Positions 33,421 to 45,600 of a stretch of DNA of 64,000 nt are shown here, one piece after another. The stretch spans positions 265,344 to 329,343 of the forward strand of contig NZ_SLZL01000004.1 of NCBI RefSeq assembly GCF_004342605.1. The letters run 5' to 3'. How positions within the stretch are numbered: position 1 is the stretch's first letter; every line of letters begins with the position of its first letter. The notes under the pieces were generated by a model. It saw nothing but the letters and a program-made list of their open reading frames with translations. It had not been told where the DNA came from and made no database searches. The DNA comes from Caulobacter sp. BK020 (GTDB lineage: Bacteria; Pseudomonadota; Alphaproteobacteria; Caulobacterales; Caulobacteraceae). Position numbers and translations under genes: made by a program.

Positions 33421-35457
33421 CTATCGTATGGGTTCCGGCGCGTAGGTCCACGTCACCACGTCCCGCGCCCCGCCGCCTTCGACCGCGATGCGGTTTACGC
33501 CCGGCGCCAGGGTCACCGGCCAGGTGGCCACGTGGTCGACGACCGGCGCCGCGCCCAGCTCCCGCCCGTTGAGCGTCAGCGAAACGGTGGGGACGTTGGC
33601 GTAGACCTTCACGGTCACCGACGAGGTGTTCCGCACCATCGCCCGGCGGCTGGCGATGTAAGCCATCGGCGCCGTCGTCCAATTGGCGCGGTACCAGTAA
33701 TAGGCGTCCTTGCGGACCTTGCGGTCGTAAGTGACCAGGCCCTTGTCGTTGATCCCCGGATGGTCGCCCTCGTTGCGGCCGTCGGACGCCAGGTCGAAGC
33801 CGACCCAGACGAAGGTTCCCCACAGCCAGGGCTTGTCGCGCAGGACCCGCCAGTAGGTCTCGTGGAACAGGGCCTGGTACTGCTCGGGGTGCCACTTGCT
33901 GTTGGCGACCGGGCGGCGCGGTGGGTCTTCCTGCTGCAGCACGCTGGCCCCGGCGCCGTACTCGCTTATGGCCAGCGGCCGGTCGGGGCTCTTGGCGTGG
34001 ACCGCTTCCACCCAGGGACCGATGTCCTCGGGCTTGCCGTCGTACCAGCCGAAATAGCGGTTCTGGCCGATCAGGTCGGTATGCAGGGCCTGGGGATCGG
34101 TTTCGGACTTGCAGCAGTCGGCCAGCACCGTCGGACGCGACGGATCCTCGGCCCTGGCCACCGCCTGTAGCCCCGACAGCAGCCTGGCGGTGGCCGCGTC
34201 GGACCGGTAGAGTTCGTTGGCCAGGCCCCAGGTCGCCACCGAGGGGTGGTTGTAGTTCTGCCGGATCAGCTCGCGCAGCTGCTCGGCGACGTTCTCGGCG
34301 AAGGCGGGACCATCGTCGGCGACGCTGTTGAGCGGAATCTCGGTCCATACCAGGAAACCGTCGCGGTCGGCGTTCTCGTAGGCGCGGCGCGGATGCTGGA
34401 AATGCACGAAGCGCAGGCCCGTCGCGCCCAGGTCGCGCAGGATGGCGAAGTCCGCGTCGATCTCGGCGTCGTCGACAGCCAAGCCCTTGGCCGGCCGTCC
34501 GGAATGGAACAGGTTCACGCCGTGCACGCCGTAGGGCTGGCCGTTCAGCAGGAAGCCGCGCGCGGGGTCGACGGCGATCGCGCGGAAGCCGACGGGAACC
34601 GTCACCGTGTCGTCGCCCACCGAGGTCACCAGCCGGTACAGGTAGGGGTCGGCCCGGCCCTGCCACAGGCGCGGGGCTGCGATGCGGGTCGCCAGGGTCA
34701 CCGGCGTAACGGCGCCCGGCGCGACCTCGACGGAGCCAGATAGCGTCGCCACCGTCTTGCCCGCCGCGTCCAGAAGGCGCGAGCGCACGGCCACCTGGGC
34801 GGCCGCGGCCCGGTCGTTGCGCACCCGGACCAGTACGGACAGGTCGGCGCCGTCGGCGCTCACGGCGGACGGCGTGGCGTAGACCCCGGGGCCGCCATGG
34901 TCGAGCATGTCCACGTGCACCGCGTCGGTCACCACCAGCCGTGCCGGCCGGTACAGGCCGCCGAACACCGTGAAGTCGCCGCCCAGGGGCGCGACGTCCT
35001 TGTGGCTGGCGTTGTCGACCCGCACCGCCACCAGGTTGGCGCCGGGGACGATCAGGTCGCTGACGTCGAAGCGGAAGCCCGCATAACCCCCGGCGTGGCG
35101 TCCCGCCGGGCGGCCGTTGACCCAGACCTCCGAGACCAGCGCCGCGCCGTCGAACTCCAGGAACGCCCGGCGTCCGGCCTTGCGCGCCGGCGCGACCAGA
35201 TGGGTGCGATACCAGGCCGGCCCGCGGTAATAGCCGCCGCCGTCGGCCCCGTCGGCGGCGTTGTAGGTGTGGGGCAGCCTCACCGTCTCCCAGGCGCGGT
35301 CGTCGAAGGCGGGGGTCTGGGCCGTCCGGGAGTCGCCCTTGGCGAAGGTCCAGGTCGTCATCGGGATCGTCGTGCGCGAACCGGCGGCGGCCAAGGCGGG
35401 GGCCAGGCACAACGCGGCCAGGACGATCAGCGCCAGGCGTGGTGTCGCAAAGCCCAT
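33421..35457 (-). CDS. Glycoside hydrolase family 2 (beta-galactosidase/beta-glucuronidase type), exported
   Basis: A 678-residue retaining glycosidase. Signal peptide (ending PALAAA) after ATG 35457, with GAGGAG upstream. The N-terminal sugar-binding jelly roll (VRLPHTYNAADGADGGGYYR, FDGAALVSEVWVNGRPAG) and Ig-like domain lead into the TIM barrel. Acid/base Glu415 sits in WGLANELYRS and nucleophile Glu499 in ISEYGAG. The C-terminal DUF4982-like or Big domain (TVSLTLNGRELG) follows. The substrate could be a beta-galactoside, glucuronide or mannoside. It diverges from the MerR-ATPase gene and ends beside a dispersed repeat. Confidence 0.94.
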   Translation of the reverse strand: MGFATPRLALIVLAALCLAPALAAAGSRTTIPMTTWTFAKGDSRTAQTPAFDDRAWETVRLPHTYNAADGADGGGYYRGPAWYRTHLVAPARKAGRRAFLEFDGAALVSEVWVNGRPAGRHAGGYAGFRFDVSDLIVPGANLVAVRVDNASHKDVAPLGGDFTVFGGLYRPARLVVTDAVHVDMLDHGGPGVYATPSAVSADGADLSVLVRVRNDRAAAAQVAVRSRLLDAAGKTVATLSGSVEVAPGAVTPVTLATRIAAPRLWQGRADPYLYRLVTSVGDDTVTVPVGFRAIAVDPARGFLLNGQPYGVHGVNLFHSGRPAKGLAVDDAEIDADFAILRDLGATGLRFVHFQHPRRAYENADRDGFLVWTEIPLNSVADDGPAFAENVAEQLRELIRQNYNHPSVATWGLANELYRSDAATARLLSGLQAVARAEDPSRPTVLADCCKSETDPQALHTDLIGQNRYFGWYDGKPEDIGPWVEAVHAKSPDRPLAISEYGAGASVLQQEDPPRRPVANSKWHPEQYQALFHETYWRVLRDKPWLWGTFVWVGFDLASDGRNEGDHPGINDKGLVTYDRKVRKDAYYWYRANWTTAPMAYIASRRAMVRNTSSVTVKVYANVPTVSLTLNGRELGAAPVVDHVATWPVTLAPGVNRIAVEGGGARDVVTWTYAPEPIR

Positions 35458-35516
35458 CGGTGCGTTCGCTCCTCTATTTGTCGGACCGATAGCACGAGAT
35501 TCGAACGATGCGCCCA

Positions 35517-35547
35517 TTGACCTGGCCCCTGGGTCCGCCCCGATAAG
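35517..35547 (+). promoter_or_regulatory. MerR-type promoter with 19-bp spacer
   Basis: TTGACC (35517-35522), a 19-base spacer and GATAAG (35542-35547), ending 28 bases before the GTG start. The over-long spacer and the imperfect dyad GACC..GGTC inside it are typical of MerR-controlled promoters, suggesting autoregulation. Confidence 0.5.
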
Positions 35548-35575
35548 ATCGGCGGTCAGCCAGCGAGGTGATTCC

Positions 35576-36604
35576 GTGCCTTCCTCCGTCCGTTTCCTGA
35601 ACGCGTCCGAAGCCGCCCGACGACTGGGCGTCTCGGCCAAGGCTCTGCGGCTATACGAGCAGTGCGGCCTGGTCGCGCCCCGGCGCACCGCGGCCGGCTG
35701 GCGAGCCTACGGGCCGGACGAGATGGCCCGGGCCGGCCAGATCGTGGCCTTGCGCGCCCTGGGCCTGAGCCTCGCCCGCATCGCCCAGGTGCTGGACGGC
35801 GACGCCCAGGCCCTGGAGCCGGCGCTGGCCGCCCACCAGGCGACGCTGGAGCAGCAGGGCCGGCAACTGGCCGCAACCGTCGAAAAGGTCCGCGAGCTGC
35901 GCGCCGGCCTGGCGCGGGGTCGGACGCCCGACGCGGAGGACCTGGCGCGGCTCATGACGCCAGCCGCCCGTCCCAGTGTCGCCTTCGACCTGCCCTGGCC
36001 GTGGGGCGGCGAGCCGTTCGCGCTGAGCGACATCCCGCCCCTGACCTACATCACCGGTCCATTGGGCAGCGGCAAGACGCGGCTGGCCCTGCGCCTGGCC
36101 GAGACCCTGCCCGACGCGACCTTCCTGGGCCTGGACCGGATGGCCGGCGAAGGCGCGGCGGTCCGGGCGCGGCGCGAGGCCGATCCGGATCTGGCCGCGC
36201 GCGTGGACGGAACCCTGGCCTGGCTGGTCGAGGACGGCGCGACGGCGTCGAACGACCTGCTGGTCCTGCTGGCCGCTCTGGAGGCTGAACCGGCCGGAGC
36301 CCTGGTCATCGACATGCCCGAGCACGGCCTGGACGCGTCCACCCAGACGGCGCTGGTCGCCTGGCTGCGCCGCCGGGGTCCCGACGCGCGACCGGTGTTC
36401 CTGCTGACCCGCTCCAGCGCGATCCTCGACCTGCCCGCCGTCGGGACCGGTGAGGCGATCCTCTACTGCCCCGCCAACCACGCCCCGCCGATCCGCGTGG
36501 CCCCCTATCCCGGCGCGCCCGGCTTCGAGGCCGTCACCAGTTGCCTGGCCTCGCCCGAGGTTCGGGCGAGGACGGCGGGGATGATCGCCGTGATGGCGGG
36601 GTGA
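35576..36604 (+). CDS. MerR-family regulator fused to a P-loop ATPase domain
   Basis: A 342-residue fusion. Residues 6-75 are a MerR winged helix (NASEAARRLGVSAKALRLYE, GWRAYGPDEMARAGQIVALR). Residues 80-120 form the dimer coiled coil. From about 150 there is a second domain with Walker A GPLGSGKT (161-168) and Walker B ALVIDMPEHGLD (242-253), like the ABC/AAA_15 type, where DEPEHGLH is usual; the Walker B Glu-before-His pattern is kept though the first Glu is Met. The GTG at 35576 has GCGAGGTG upstream. The MerR effector domain is thus replaced by an ATPase. Its target is unknown; the GH2 gene diverges from it. Confidence 0.82.
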   Translation: MPSSVRFLNASEAARRLGVSAKALRLYEQCGLVAPRRTAAGWRAYGPDEMARAGQIVALRALGLSLARIAQVLDGDAQALEPALAAHQATLEQQGRQLAATVEKVRELRAGLARGRTPDAEDLARLMTPAARPSVAFDLPWPWGGEPFALSDIPPLTYITGPLGSGKTRLALRLAETLPDATFLGLDRMAGEGAAVRARREADPDLAARVDGTLAWLVEDGATASNDLLVLLAALEAEPAGALVIDMPEHGLDASTQTALVAWLRRRGPDARPVFLLTRSSAILDLPAVGTGEAILYCPANHAPPIRVAPYPGAPGFEAVTSCLASPEVRARTAGMIAVMAG

Positions 36605-36613
36605 ACGAACCTC

Positions 36614-39600
36614 CTACAGCAGGATGTCGGCCGAGGTGAGCGTGCCGGTGACGTTCAGGGCGATCACGAAATCGGCTACCCCGTCACCGTTCACGTCGCC
36701 CGACACATGGTAGTAGCCCGAGCTGTCGGGCGCGGCGATGGTCACCTGCCCCGCCGCGCCGGAGAAGGCGGTCACGACCGAGAAGGCGTCGTTGGCGGCT
36801 GTGCCGGAATTGGCGTCGATACCGGTCAGGTCCAGCTTGTCGCCCTGGGCGGTGCTGAAGTCGAAGATCAGGTCGGTGGCGAAGGGCGAGCTTTCGCCGG
36901 CCGAGGTGTAGACGAAGGTGTCCGCCCCGGCGCCGCCAAGCAGGAAATCGGCCCCGCCGGCGCCGGTCAGGATGTCGTTTCCGTCCAGGCCGTAGAGGAT
37001 GTCGTTGCCCGCGGCCCCGGTCAGGGTGTCGGCGACACTATGGCTGGCGCCGTCGCCCACCAGGACGAAGGCCTGGCTGGCTCCGCCGCTGGTGACCAGA
37101 TCGGTGGCCTTCAGCGACGTGCCCGAAACCGCGACCACCGCCTGGCTGTTCCCGCCACCGTCGGGCGCCGAATAGATGAAGGTCGTGCCCTCGTAGCGGG
37201 CGATGGTGATCTTGCCGCCGTCGATCGCCGAGATGTCGACCTTGTCGTGTCCTGAGTCGAACCCGAAGATCACGTCGTAGCCGGCGAAGTTGGACTGCGA
37301 GATCGCCGTGTACTGGAAGGTGTCGTTCCCGGTTCCGCCATAGAGGATGTCGGCTCCGCCGCCGCCGTTCAGGGTGGTGCTGCCCGAACCGCCGACCAGG
37401 ACGTCCGGGCCCGCGCTGCCTGTCAGGGTCTCGACGCCGCTGCCGGCGTACAGCGTGTAGCCGTGAACCGCGCCGCTGACGATCAGGTCGGTGAACTTGA
37501 TGTCGCCGCTGACCTCGACGACGCCGGCGCTCGCGCCCGAACCGTAATAGACGAAGGTGCTGGAGCCGAAGCGGGCGATCGACACCGTGCCCGCGTCGAC
37601 CGCCGAGATGTCCAGCTTGTCCTGGCCGGTGGCGAAGTCGGTGATCGTGTCCCAGTGGGCGGAGGTCGAGTCCCCCGCGCCGTAGAGGAAGGTGTCGACG
37701 CCCGCCCCGCCGGTCAGGGTGTCGCCGCCGCCGCCGCCGCGGATCGAGTCCGCGCCGTCCGCGCCGCTGATGATGTCGGCCCCCGAACCGCCGGTCAGGG
37801 TGTCGCCGCCGGACGAGCCGGTGATCGTGAAGCCGAAATTGGCTACGCCCGTGACGATGTCGGTGACTTCCAGCCCTTGGCCCAGCGACTTGATCTGGCC
37901 CTCGGCCACGCCGTCCCCGTCCAGATCGATGGACAGGATCTTGTCCGTCCCGTCCGTGCTCAGGGTCAGTTTGGTCGTGCCGGTGATCAGCGGCGTCAGC
38001 CCCAGGGTGTCCGAGCCGTGGGTGAAGTCGGTGATCGTGTCGAAGGCCGCGACCGTGCTGTCGCCGATCGCCTGATAGGCGAAGACGTCCGCCCCGCCGC
38101 CGCCCGTCAGGGTGTCGGCGCCGCCCTTGCCCGTCAGGGTGTGGGCCGAGCCGTCGCTGATCAGGATGTTGGCGTTGGCGTCGCCGGTGGCCGAGCCGGC
38201 GACGGTCACCGTCAGCTGAGCCGTCGCCGACGCCCCCGACGGATCCTTGATCGTATAGTCGAAGGTGTCGGTCACTACCTGGCCGACAATCAGTCCCTCG
38301 TGGTCGGCCACGTAGCTGTACGTGCCGTCCGGATTGATCGTCAGCTTGCCATAGGCGCCGTTCACCACCGTGCCGCCCGAGACGACGGCCTGGTCCACGT
38401 GGGTGGCGTTGTAGGCGACATTGGTCACCGTCAAGGTCGCGGCGGCGTTGTCGATATCGGCGTCGTTGGTGCGGACCGAGCCCGTCAGCGTCAGGCGCTG
38501 GGCTACGGAGCCGGCGTCGTTGGCGGCGGTGGGCGCGTCGTTGACATTGGCGACCGCCGCGGTGACGGCGCTGGTCTTGCTCTCCGCCGTGCCGTGGCCG
38601 TCGGTATAGCTGACCACCACCCGGACCGTTCCGCCGACGTCGGCGTCGCCCAGCGCGTAGGTCGCCTGGTCGCTTCCGACATTGACGTAACCCGAGCCGC
38701 TGTCGCGCTGCCATTGGTAGTGCAGCGCGCCCAGTCCGTCGACATCCGCCAGGGTCGATGCGGCCGTCAGCACCTGGTCCTCGGTGGCCGCGCCAGTGAT
38801 CGTCACCGTCCCGGTCGGCGCGTCGTTGACATTGGCCACGGCCGAGGTCGGGCCGCTGGTCTCGCTCTCGAACACGCCCTGGCCGTCGGTATAGCTGACG
38901 ATCACGCGGATCTGCGCGCCCACGTCGGCGTCGCCCAGGGTGTAGGTCGCCTGATCGGTCCCGACATTCACATAGCCTGACGAGGTCGTGCTGCGCTGCC
39001 ACTGATAGTGGAACGCGCCCAGCCCGCCTGGATCGGCCAGGCTGGAGGTGTCGGCGGTCAGGACCTGGTCTTCGGTCGCCGCGCCGGTGATGCTGACCCC
39101 GCCGGTGTGCGGACCGTTGGCGGGCAGGATCGTCGCCGTGGCGGCGCTGGTGGCGGACTCGGCCGTGCCGTGGCCGTCCGTATAGGACGTCACCACCCGG
39201 ATGACCGAGCCGATGTCGGCGGCCGCCAGCGTATAGGTCGCCTGGTCGGCCCCGACATTGACGAAGCCCGAGCCGCTGTCGCGCTGCCATTGGTAGTGCA
39301 GCGCGCCCAGCCCGTCGGCGTCGGCCAGGGTCGAGGCCGCCGTCAGCACCTGGTTTTCGGTCGTTGTTCCGGTGACCGACACGCCGCCGGTGTGCGGGTC
39401 GTTGACGTTGGCGATCGACGCCGTGGCGGCGCTGGTCGCCGACTCCGCGAAGCCCTGGCCGTCGGTGTAGCTGACCACCACCCGGACCGTTCCGCCGACG
39501 TCGGCGTCGCCCAGGGTGTAGGTCGCCTGGTCGGCCGCGCCGATGCTGACGAAGCCCGAACCGGTATTGCGCTGCCAGTCGTAGTGCAGCGTTCCCAGGC

Positions 39601-42600
39601 CGTCGACGTCGGCCAGGGTCGAGACCGCGGTCAGCACCTGGTCTTCGGTCGCCGTGCCGGTGATCGCTGCGCCGCCGGTGTGCGGGTCGTTGACGCCGGC
39701 GATCGCGGCGGTGCCGGCGCTGGTCGCGCTCTCGGCCGTGCCCTGGCCGTCGGTGTAGCTGACCACCACCCGCACCGTGCCGCCGACGTCGGCGTCGCCC
39801 AGGGTGTAGGTCGCCTGGTCGGCCCCGACATTGACGAAGCCGCTGCCGCTGTCGCGCTGCCACTGGTAGTGCAGCGTTCCCAGCCCGTCGGCGTCGGCCA
39901 GAGTCGAGACGGCGGTCAGGACCTGGTTCTCGGTCGCCGTGCCCGTGATCGCTGCGCCGCCGGTATGCGGATCGTTGACGTTGGCGACCGTCGCGGTCGC
40001 GGCGCTGGTCGACGATTCCGCCGTGCCGTGGTCGTCGGTGTAGCTGATCACCACTCGGACCTGGGCGCCGACGTCGGCGTCACCCAGGGTGTAGGTCGAC
40101 TGGTCGGCGGCGCCGATGCTGACGAAGCCCGAGCCTGAGTCGCGCTGCCAGTCGTAGTGCAGCGTCGACCAGCCATCATCATCCACGATGGTCGAGACGG
40201 CGGTCAGGACCTGGTTCTCGGTCGCCGTGCCGGTGATCGCCGCGCCGCCGGTATGGGGATCATTGATGTTGGCGATCGGCGTGGTGGCCGCGCTGGTGAC
40301 AGTTTCGAAGAAGCCTTGCCCGTCGGCGTAATAGACCACCACCCGGATCTGGGCGCCGACATCGGCGTCAGTCAGGGTGTAGGTCGCCTGGTCGGCGCCA
40401 TCGACGCTGGCGAAGCCAAACCCGGTGTCGCGCTGCCACTCGTAGTACAGCGCGCCCAGGCCGTCGGGATCAGCCAAGGTCGACGTGTCGGCCGTCAGGA
40501 CTTCGTCCTCGGTCGCGACGCCGGTGATTGTCACGCCGCCGGTGTAGGGATCGTTGGACGCCACAACCGTGTCGGTAGAACCGGAAAACGCCGTTTCCGC
40601 CGTGCCGTGGCCATCGGTGTAGCTGACCACCACCCGGATCACGGCGCCGATGTCGCCGTCGCCGAGGGCGTAGGTCGCCTGGTCGGCCCCGACGTTGACG
40701 AAGCCGCTGCCGCTGTCGCTCTGCCACTGGTAGTGCAGCGTTCCCAGCCCGTCGGCATCAGCCAGGGTCGAGGTGTCGGCCGTCAGGATTTGATCTTCAG
40801 CCGCCGTGCCCGTGATCGACACGCCGCCCGTCAGGGAGTCGTTGACGTTGGCGATCGTCGCCGTCGCAGCGCTGGTCGCCGACTCGGCGAAGCCCTGGCC
40901 GTCGGTGTAGCTGATCACCACCCGGACCGTGCCGCCCACGTCGGCGTCGCCCAGCGTATAGGTCGCCTGGTCGGCTGCGCCCGTGCTGACGAAACCCGAG
41001 CCGGTGTTGCGCTGCCAGTCATAGTGCAGCGTGCCCAGGCCATCGACGTCGGCCAGGGTCGAGACCGCGGTCAGCACCTGGTCTTCGGTCGCCGTGCCGG
41101 TGATCGCTGCGCCGCCGGTGTGCGGATCGTTGACGCCGGCGATCGCGGCGGTGCCGGCGCTGGTCGCGCTCTCGGCCGTGCCCTGGCCGTCGGTGTAGCT
41201 GACCACCACCCGCACCGTGCCGCCGACGTCGGCGTCGCCCAGGGTATAGGTCGCCTGGTCGGCGGCGCCGATGCTGACATAGCCCGAGCCTGTATCGCGC
41301 TGCCAGTCGTAGTGCAGCGTCCCCAGGCCATCGAGGTCGGCCAAGGTCGAGACGGCGGTCAGAACCTGGTTCTCGGTCGCTGTGCCGGTGACCGACACGC
41401 CGCCGGTGTGCGGGTCGTTGACGTTGGCGATCGTCGCCGTCGCGGCGCTGGTCGCCGACTCCGCGAAGCCCTGGCCGTCGGTGTAGCTGATCACCACCCG
41501 GACCGTGCCGCCCACGTCAGCGTCGCCCAGCGTATAGGTCGCCTGGTCGGCTGCGCCCGTGCTGACGAAACCCGAGCCGGTGTTGCGCTGCCAGTCATAG
41601 TGCAGCGTGCCCAGGCCATCGACGTCGGCCAGGGTCGAGACCGCGGTCAGCACCTGGTCTTCGGTCGCCGTGCCGGTGATCGCTGCGCCGCCGGTATGCG
41701 GGTCGTTGACGCCGGCGATCGCGGCGGTGCCGGCGCTGGTCGCGCTCTCGGCCGTGCCCTGGCCGTCGGTATAGCTGACCACCACCCGGACCGTGCCGCC
41801 GACGTCGGCGTCGCCCAGGGTATAGGTCGCCTGGTCGGCGGCGCCGATGCTGACATAGCCCGAGCCCGTATCGCGCTGCCAGTCGTAGTGCAGCGTCCCC
41901 AGGCCATCGGGGTCGGCCAAGGTCGAGACGGCGGTCAGGACCTGATTCTCGGTCGCTGTGCCGGTGATCGACACGCCGCCGGTGTGCGGGTCGTTGACGT
42001 TGGCGATCGTCGCCGTCGCGGCGCTGGTCGCCGACTCCGCGAAGCCCTGGCCGTCGGTGTAGCTGATCACCACCCGGACCGTGCCGCCCACGTCAGCGCC
42101 ACCCAGGGTGTAGGTGGCCTGGTCGGCCGCGCCGGTGCTGACGAAGCCCGACCCGGTGTCGCGCTGCCAGTCATAGTGCAGCGTCCCCAGCCCGTCAGCG
42201 TCGGCCAGGGTCGAGACCGCGGTCAGGACCTGGTTCTCGGCCGCCGTACCGGTGATCGACGCGCCGCCGGTATGGGGGTCGTTGATCCCGGCGATGGACG
42301 CCGTGGCGGCGCTGGTCACACTGTTGGCGAAGCCCTGGCCGTCGGTATAGCTGACCACGACCCGGACCGTGCCGCCGACGTCGGCGTCGCCCAGGGTGTA
42401 GGTCGCCTGGTCGGCCGCGCCCGTGCTGACGAAACCCGAACCGGTGTTGCGCTGCCAGTCGTAATGCAAGGTCCCCAGGCCGTCGGAGTCGGCCAGGGTC
42501 GAGGTGTCGGCCGTCAGGACCTGATCCTCGGTCGCCGTGCCGGTGATCGAGGCGCCGCCGGTCGGGGCGTCGTTGGTGGCGGCCACCGACGCGGTCGCCG

Positions 42601-45600
42601 CGCTGGTCGCCGATTCCAACGTGCCGCCAGCGTCGGTGTAGCTGATGATCACCCGCACCGTGCCGCCGATATCGCCGTCGCCCAGGGTGTAGGTCGCCTG
42701 GTCGGCCCCGACATTGACGAAGCCGCTGCCGACGTCGTGCTGCCACTGATAGTGCAGCGTGCCGATGCCATCCGGATCCGCCAGGGTCGAGACGGCCGTC
42801 AGGACCTGGTCCTCGGCCGCCGTGCCGGTGATCGACGCTCCCCCGGTGTGAACATCGTTGACGGCGGTGATGTTCACCGTCACCGAGCCGCCGGCGGTGC
42901 TGGTGGCGCCCGAGCCCTGGCCTCCGCCGGGCGCGCCGTCGTTCAGGGCGTAGTTCAGCGACACCGAGGCGGGCGGCGCATCGCTGGTGTTGGTGTAGGT
43001 GATGTGGTCGAGAACGTCGTTGACCAGGGCCGTCGTCGCCGTGGCGGCCGAGCTGGTGAAGCTGATCGTCAGCACGCCGCCGACGACGGTGAAGGTGGCG
43101 AAGGTCAGGCCGCCGACCTGCAGGTTGCCGCCGCTGACCGTAAACAGCCCGCCCGAGGCGAAGGCGAAGGTGTCGGCCGCATTGGCCGAGGCGCGCTGGA
43201 CGGTGAAGCTGGCGCCGGCATAGTCGCCGTTGCCGCTGTTAAGCGCGTCCAGGTCGACGTCGGACACCGTCAGCGAGCCCAGCAGGGTCGCCGGCGTCTG
43301 CTCGGTGGCGCCCACCGTCGTCGCGCTGGCCGGCACGACGGGCGTGTCGTTCACCGCGGCGATGGTGATGGTGTAGTTGTCGGTGTCGGACAGCGCGCCG
43401 CCCGAACCGGTGCCGCCGCCGTCGTCGGTGACCACCGTCAGGGTGTCGGTCCCGTTGGCGTTGGCGTCGCCCAGGAACAGTAGGCCGTTGGTCGCGGCCA
43501 GGGTGGCGTTGATCGCGTTGATCGACGCGGAGATCGTGATCGTGTCCGTGCCATTGCCGGTGATCTGACCGGAGGTCAGGCCGTTGGTGACATTGGTCAG
43601 CAGGGTCAGCACGCCCTTGGTCACCGACAGGGTGACCGACACCGTCTGCAGGGCCGGGTTGGCGTCGACGTCGCTGATCTGCAGGCCGGTGACGGCGATG
43701 CTGGCGTCTTCATTGCCGGTGGCGCTGGAGACCGAGCCGTTGACCGGCGCGTCGTTGACCGCCGCGATGTTGATCGTGGTCGTGCCGCTGTTGACCGCCC
43801 CGCCCGGCACGTCGGGCGTGCCGTCGCTGACCGTCCAGGTGATGGTCCGGTTGGTGTTCAGCCCGTAGTTCGTCGGGTTGTCGCCGGTCGTCCAGTAGGT
43901 GATCGCCGCCAGCACCGCCTGGTAGTTGGCGATGGTGTCATAGCCCGTCAGGGTCAGGGTCTCGCTCGACGCGTCCCAGGCCAGCGTGATGTTGGTGCCG
44001 CTGACCAGGCCCGAGATCTGCTTGGCCGCGCCGTAGCCCAGGTGGTCGTCGGTGGTGCTCGACTCGTTGGACGAGAACTTGCCGCCGGTGATCTGCACCG
44101 TGGCGCTGGCCAGGTGGTCGCCGTCGGTGTCGGTGATGGTCGGCGCGCCGGTCAGCAGGGTGGTCGCGGCCGCCTGCTGCTCGTTCATCGTCGTGGCCGT
44201 GCCGCTCAGCCCGCTCAGGACCGGCAGGTCCGAGAAGAACAGGCCCTCGATGTTGGCGCCCGACGCGGTCAGGTTCGGCGTGATCGTGTTGATCAGGGTC
44301 GCCGTCGTGCCGGCGCCGTTCAGCTGGAAGACGTAGATCACGTCATCCGTCTCGGAACTGCCGGTCTCTTCGTTCTCGATGTAGAGCTGGCGCGTGCTCT
44401 GATCGAACGTCATGTCACCGGGATAGAAGACGCCACCGCCCGGCATGCCGACCAGCGTCACCTTGACTGCGGTGCCGCTCGAGGCGCTCTCATCAATGTA
44501 CCAGATGGCGTTCTGAGAGGCGTTGTAGCCGGCGTCCGGCGACGGGAACTGCGAGTGGGTCGTGAAGTAGACGAGGTTGGTGCTCTCATCGACCTCCACG
44601 TCCATGATGATCCCGCCGCTCTGGTCGTCGGGGAACTGGGCCTGGCTGACCAGCTGGGTGGTGGTGTTGGGGCTGGCCAGGTCCAGGCGGTAGATGCCGG
44701 TGACCAGGCCGTCGACGCGCTCGGTGTAGAACAGCCGCCCGATCGAGGAATCCAGCGCGAAGTCCTGCGGGTCGAGCACGTAGAAGCCGCTCTCGTTCGC
44801 GCGGTTGTCGGTGGCGGCCGTGGTCAGGAAGCCCAGGTCGGTGACCGCGCCGTTCAGCGGATTGTAGCTGTAGACCCGGATGCCGGTGATGGCGCCGTTC
44901 GGCGTTCCCGAACCATCCTGGTAGCCGGCATAGATCCTGTGGTTGATCGGATCGACTTCGATCGTGTTGACGATGATGTTGTCGGGGAAGTCGACCACGG
45001 TGGTGGGGGTCGCCGAACTGCCGATGACGCCGCGCACGAGATAGGCGACGTCGTTGTTCTGGCTGCTCAGGATCGCGAAATAGAAGCCCGCCGCGGTGTC
45101 GAGACCGATGTCCGAGGTGAACGAACTGATCAGGTGGTCGTCGCCCGTGCCCGCGCCGCCGTTGTCGACATTGACGGTATGGCTGGAGCCGTCGTTGTTG
45201 ATCCGCACGATGCGGGTGTCGGCGTCGCCGCCCTCGGTGGCGTACCACAACTGGCCGGTGGGCTTGAGGCCCAGGGTGCTGACGCCGTCGTCCACGGAGC
45301 CGCCGGCGATCACATAGTTGGTTCCGCCGACCGTGGCCGAATGGACGGCGGTGGTCCCCCCGCCGCTCGCCAGTTCGCGCGAACCGCCGTCGTCGATATT
45401 GTCCATCGCCGTCAGGGTGCCGCCGGCGTTGACGCGGAACAGCGAGACGCCGCTCTCGGTCCCGCCCACCGTCAGATAGGTGGTCGTGCCGAAGGTGTTG
45501 ACCGAAAGACCCGTGGCCCCCGCCAGGCGCAGGCTGGCGCTGTCGCCGACATTGGCGGTGTTGGTCAGCTGGCCGGACGCATTGACCGAAAAGACGCTGA

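Noticed and set aside
38525..42860. Possible CRISPR or satellite array
   Set aside because: Units are 288 bp, in frame, and encode Ig-like repeats with no short repeat/unique spacer structure and no cas genes.
40157..43483. 1108-codon open frame on the plus strand opposite the adhesin repeats
   Set aside because: It repeats every 96 codons only because the adhesin gene does. Composition (DRGQDLVLGRRAGDR) is that of antisense reading; the RTX strand has coherent domains.
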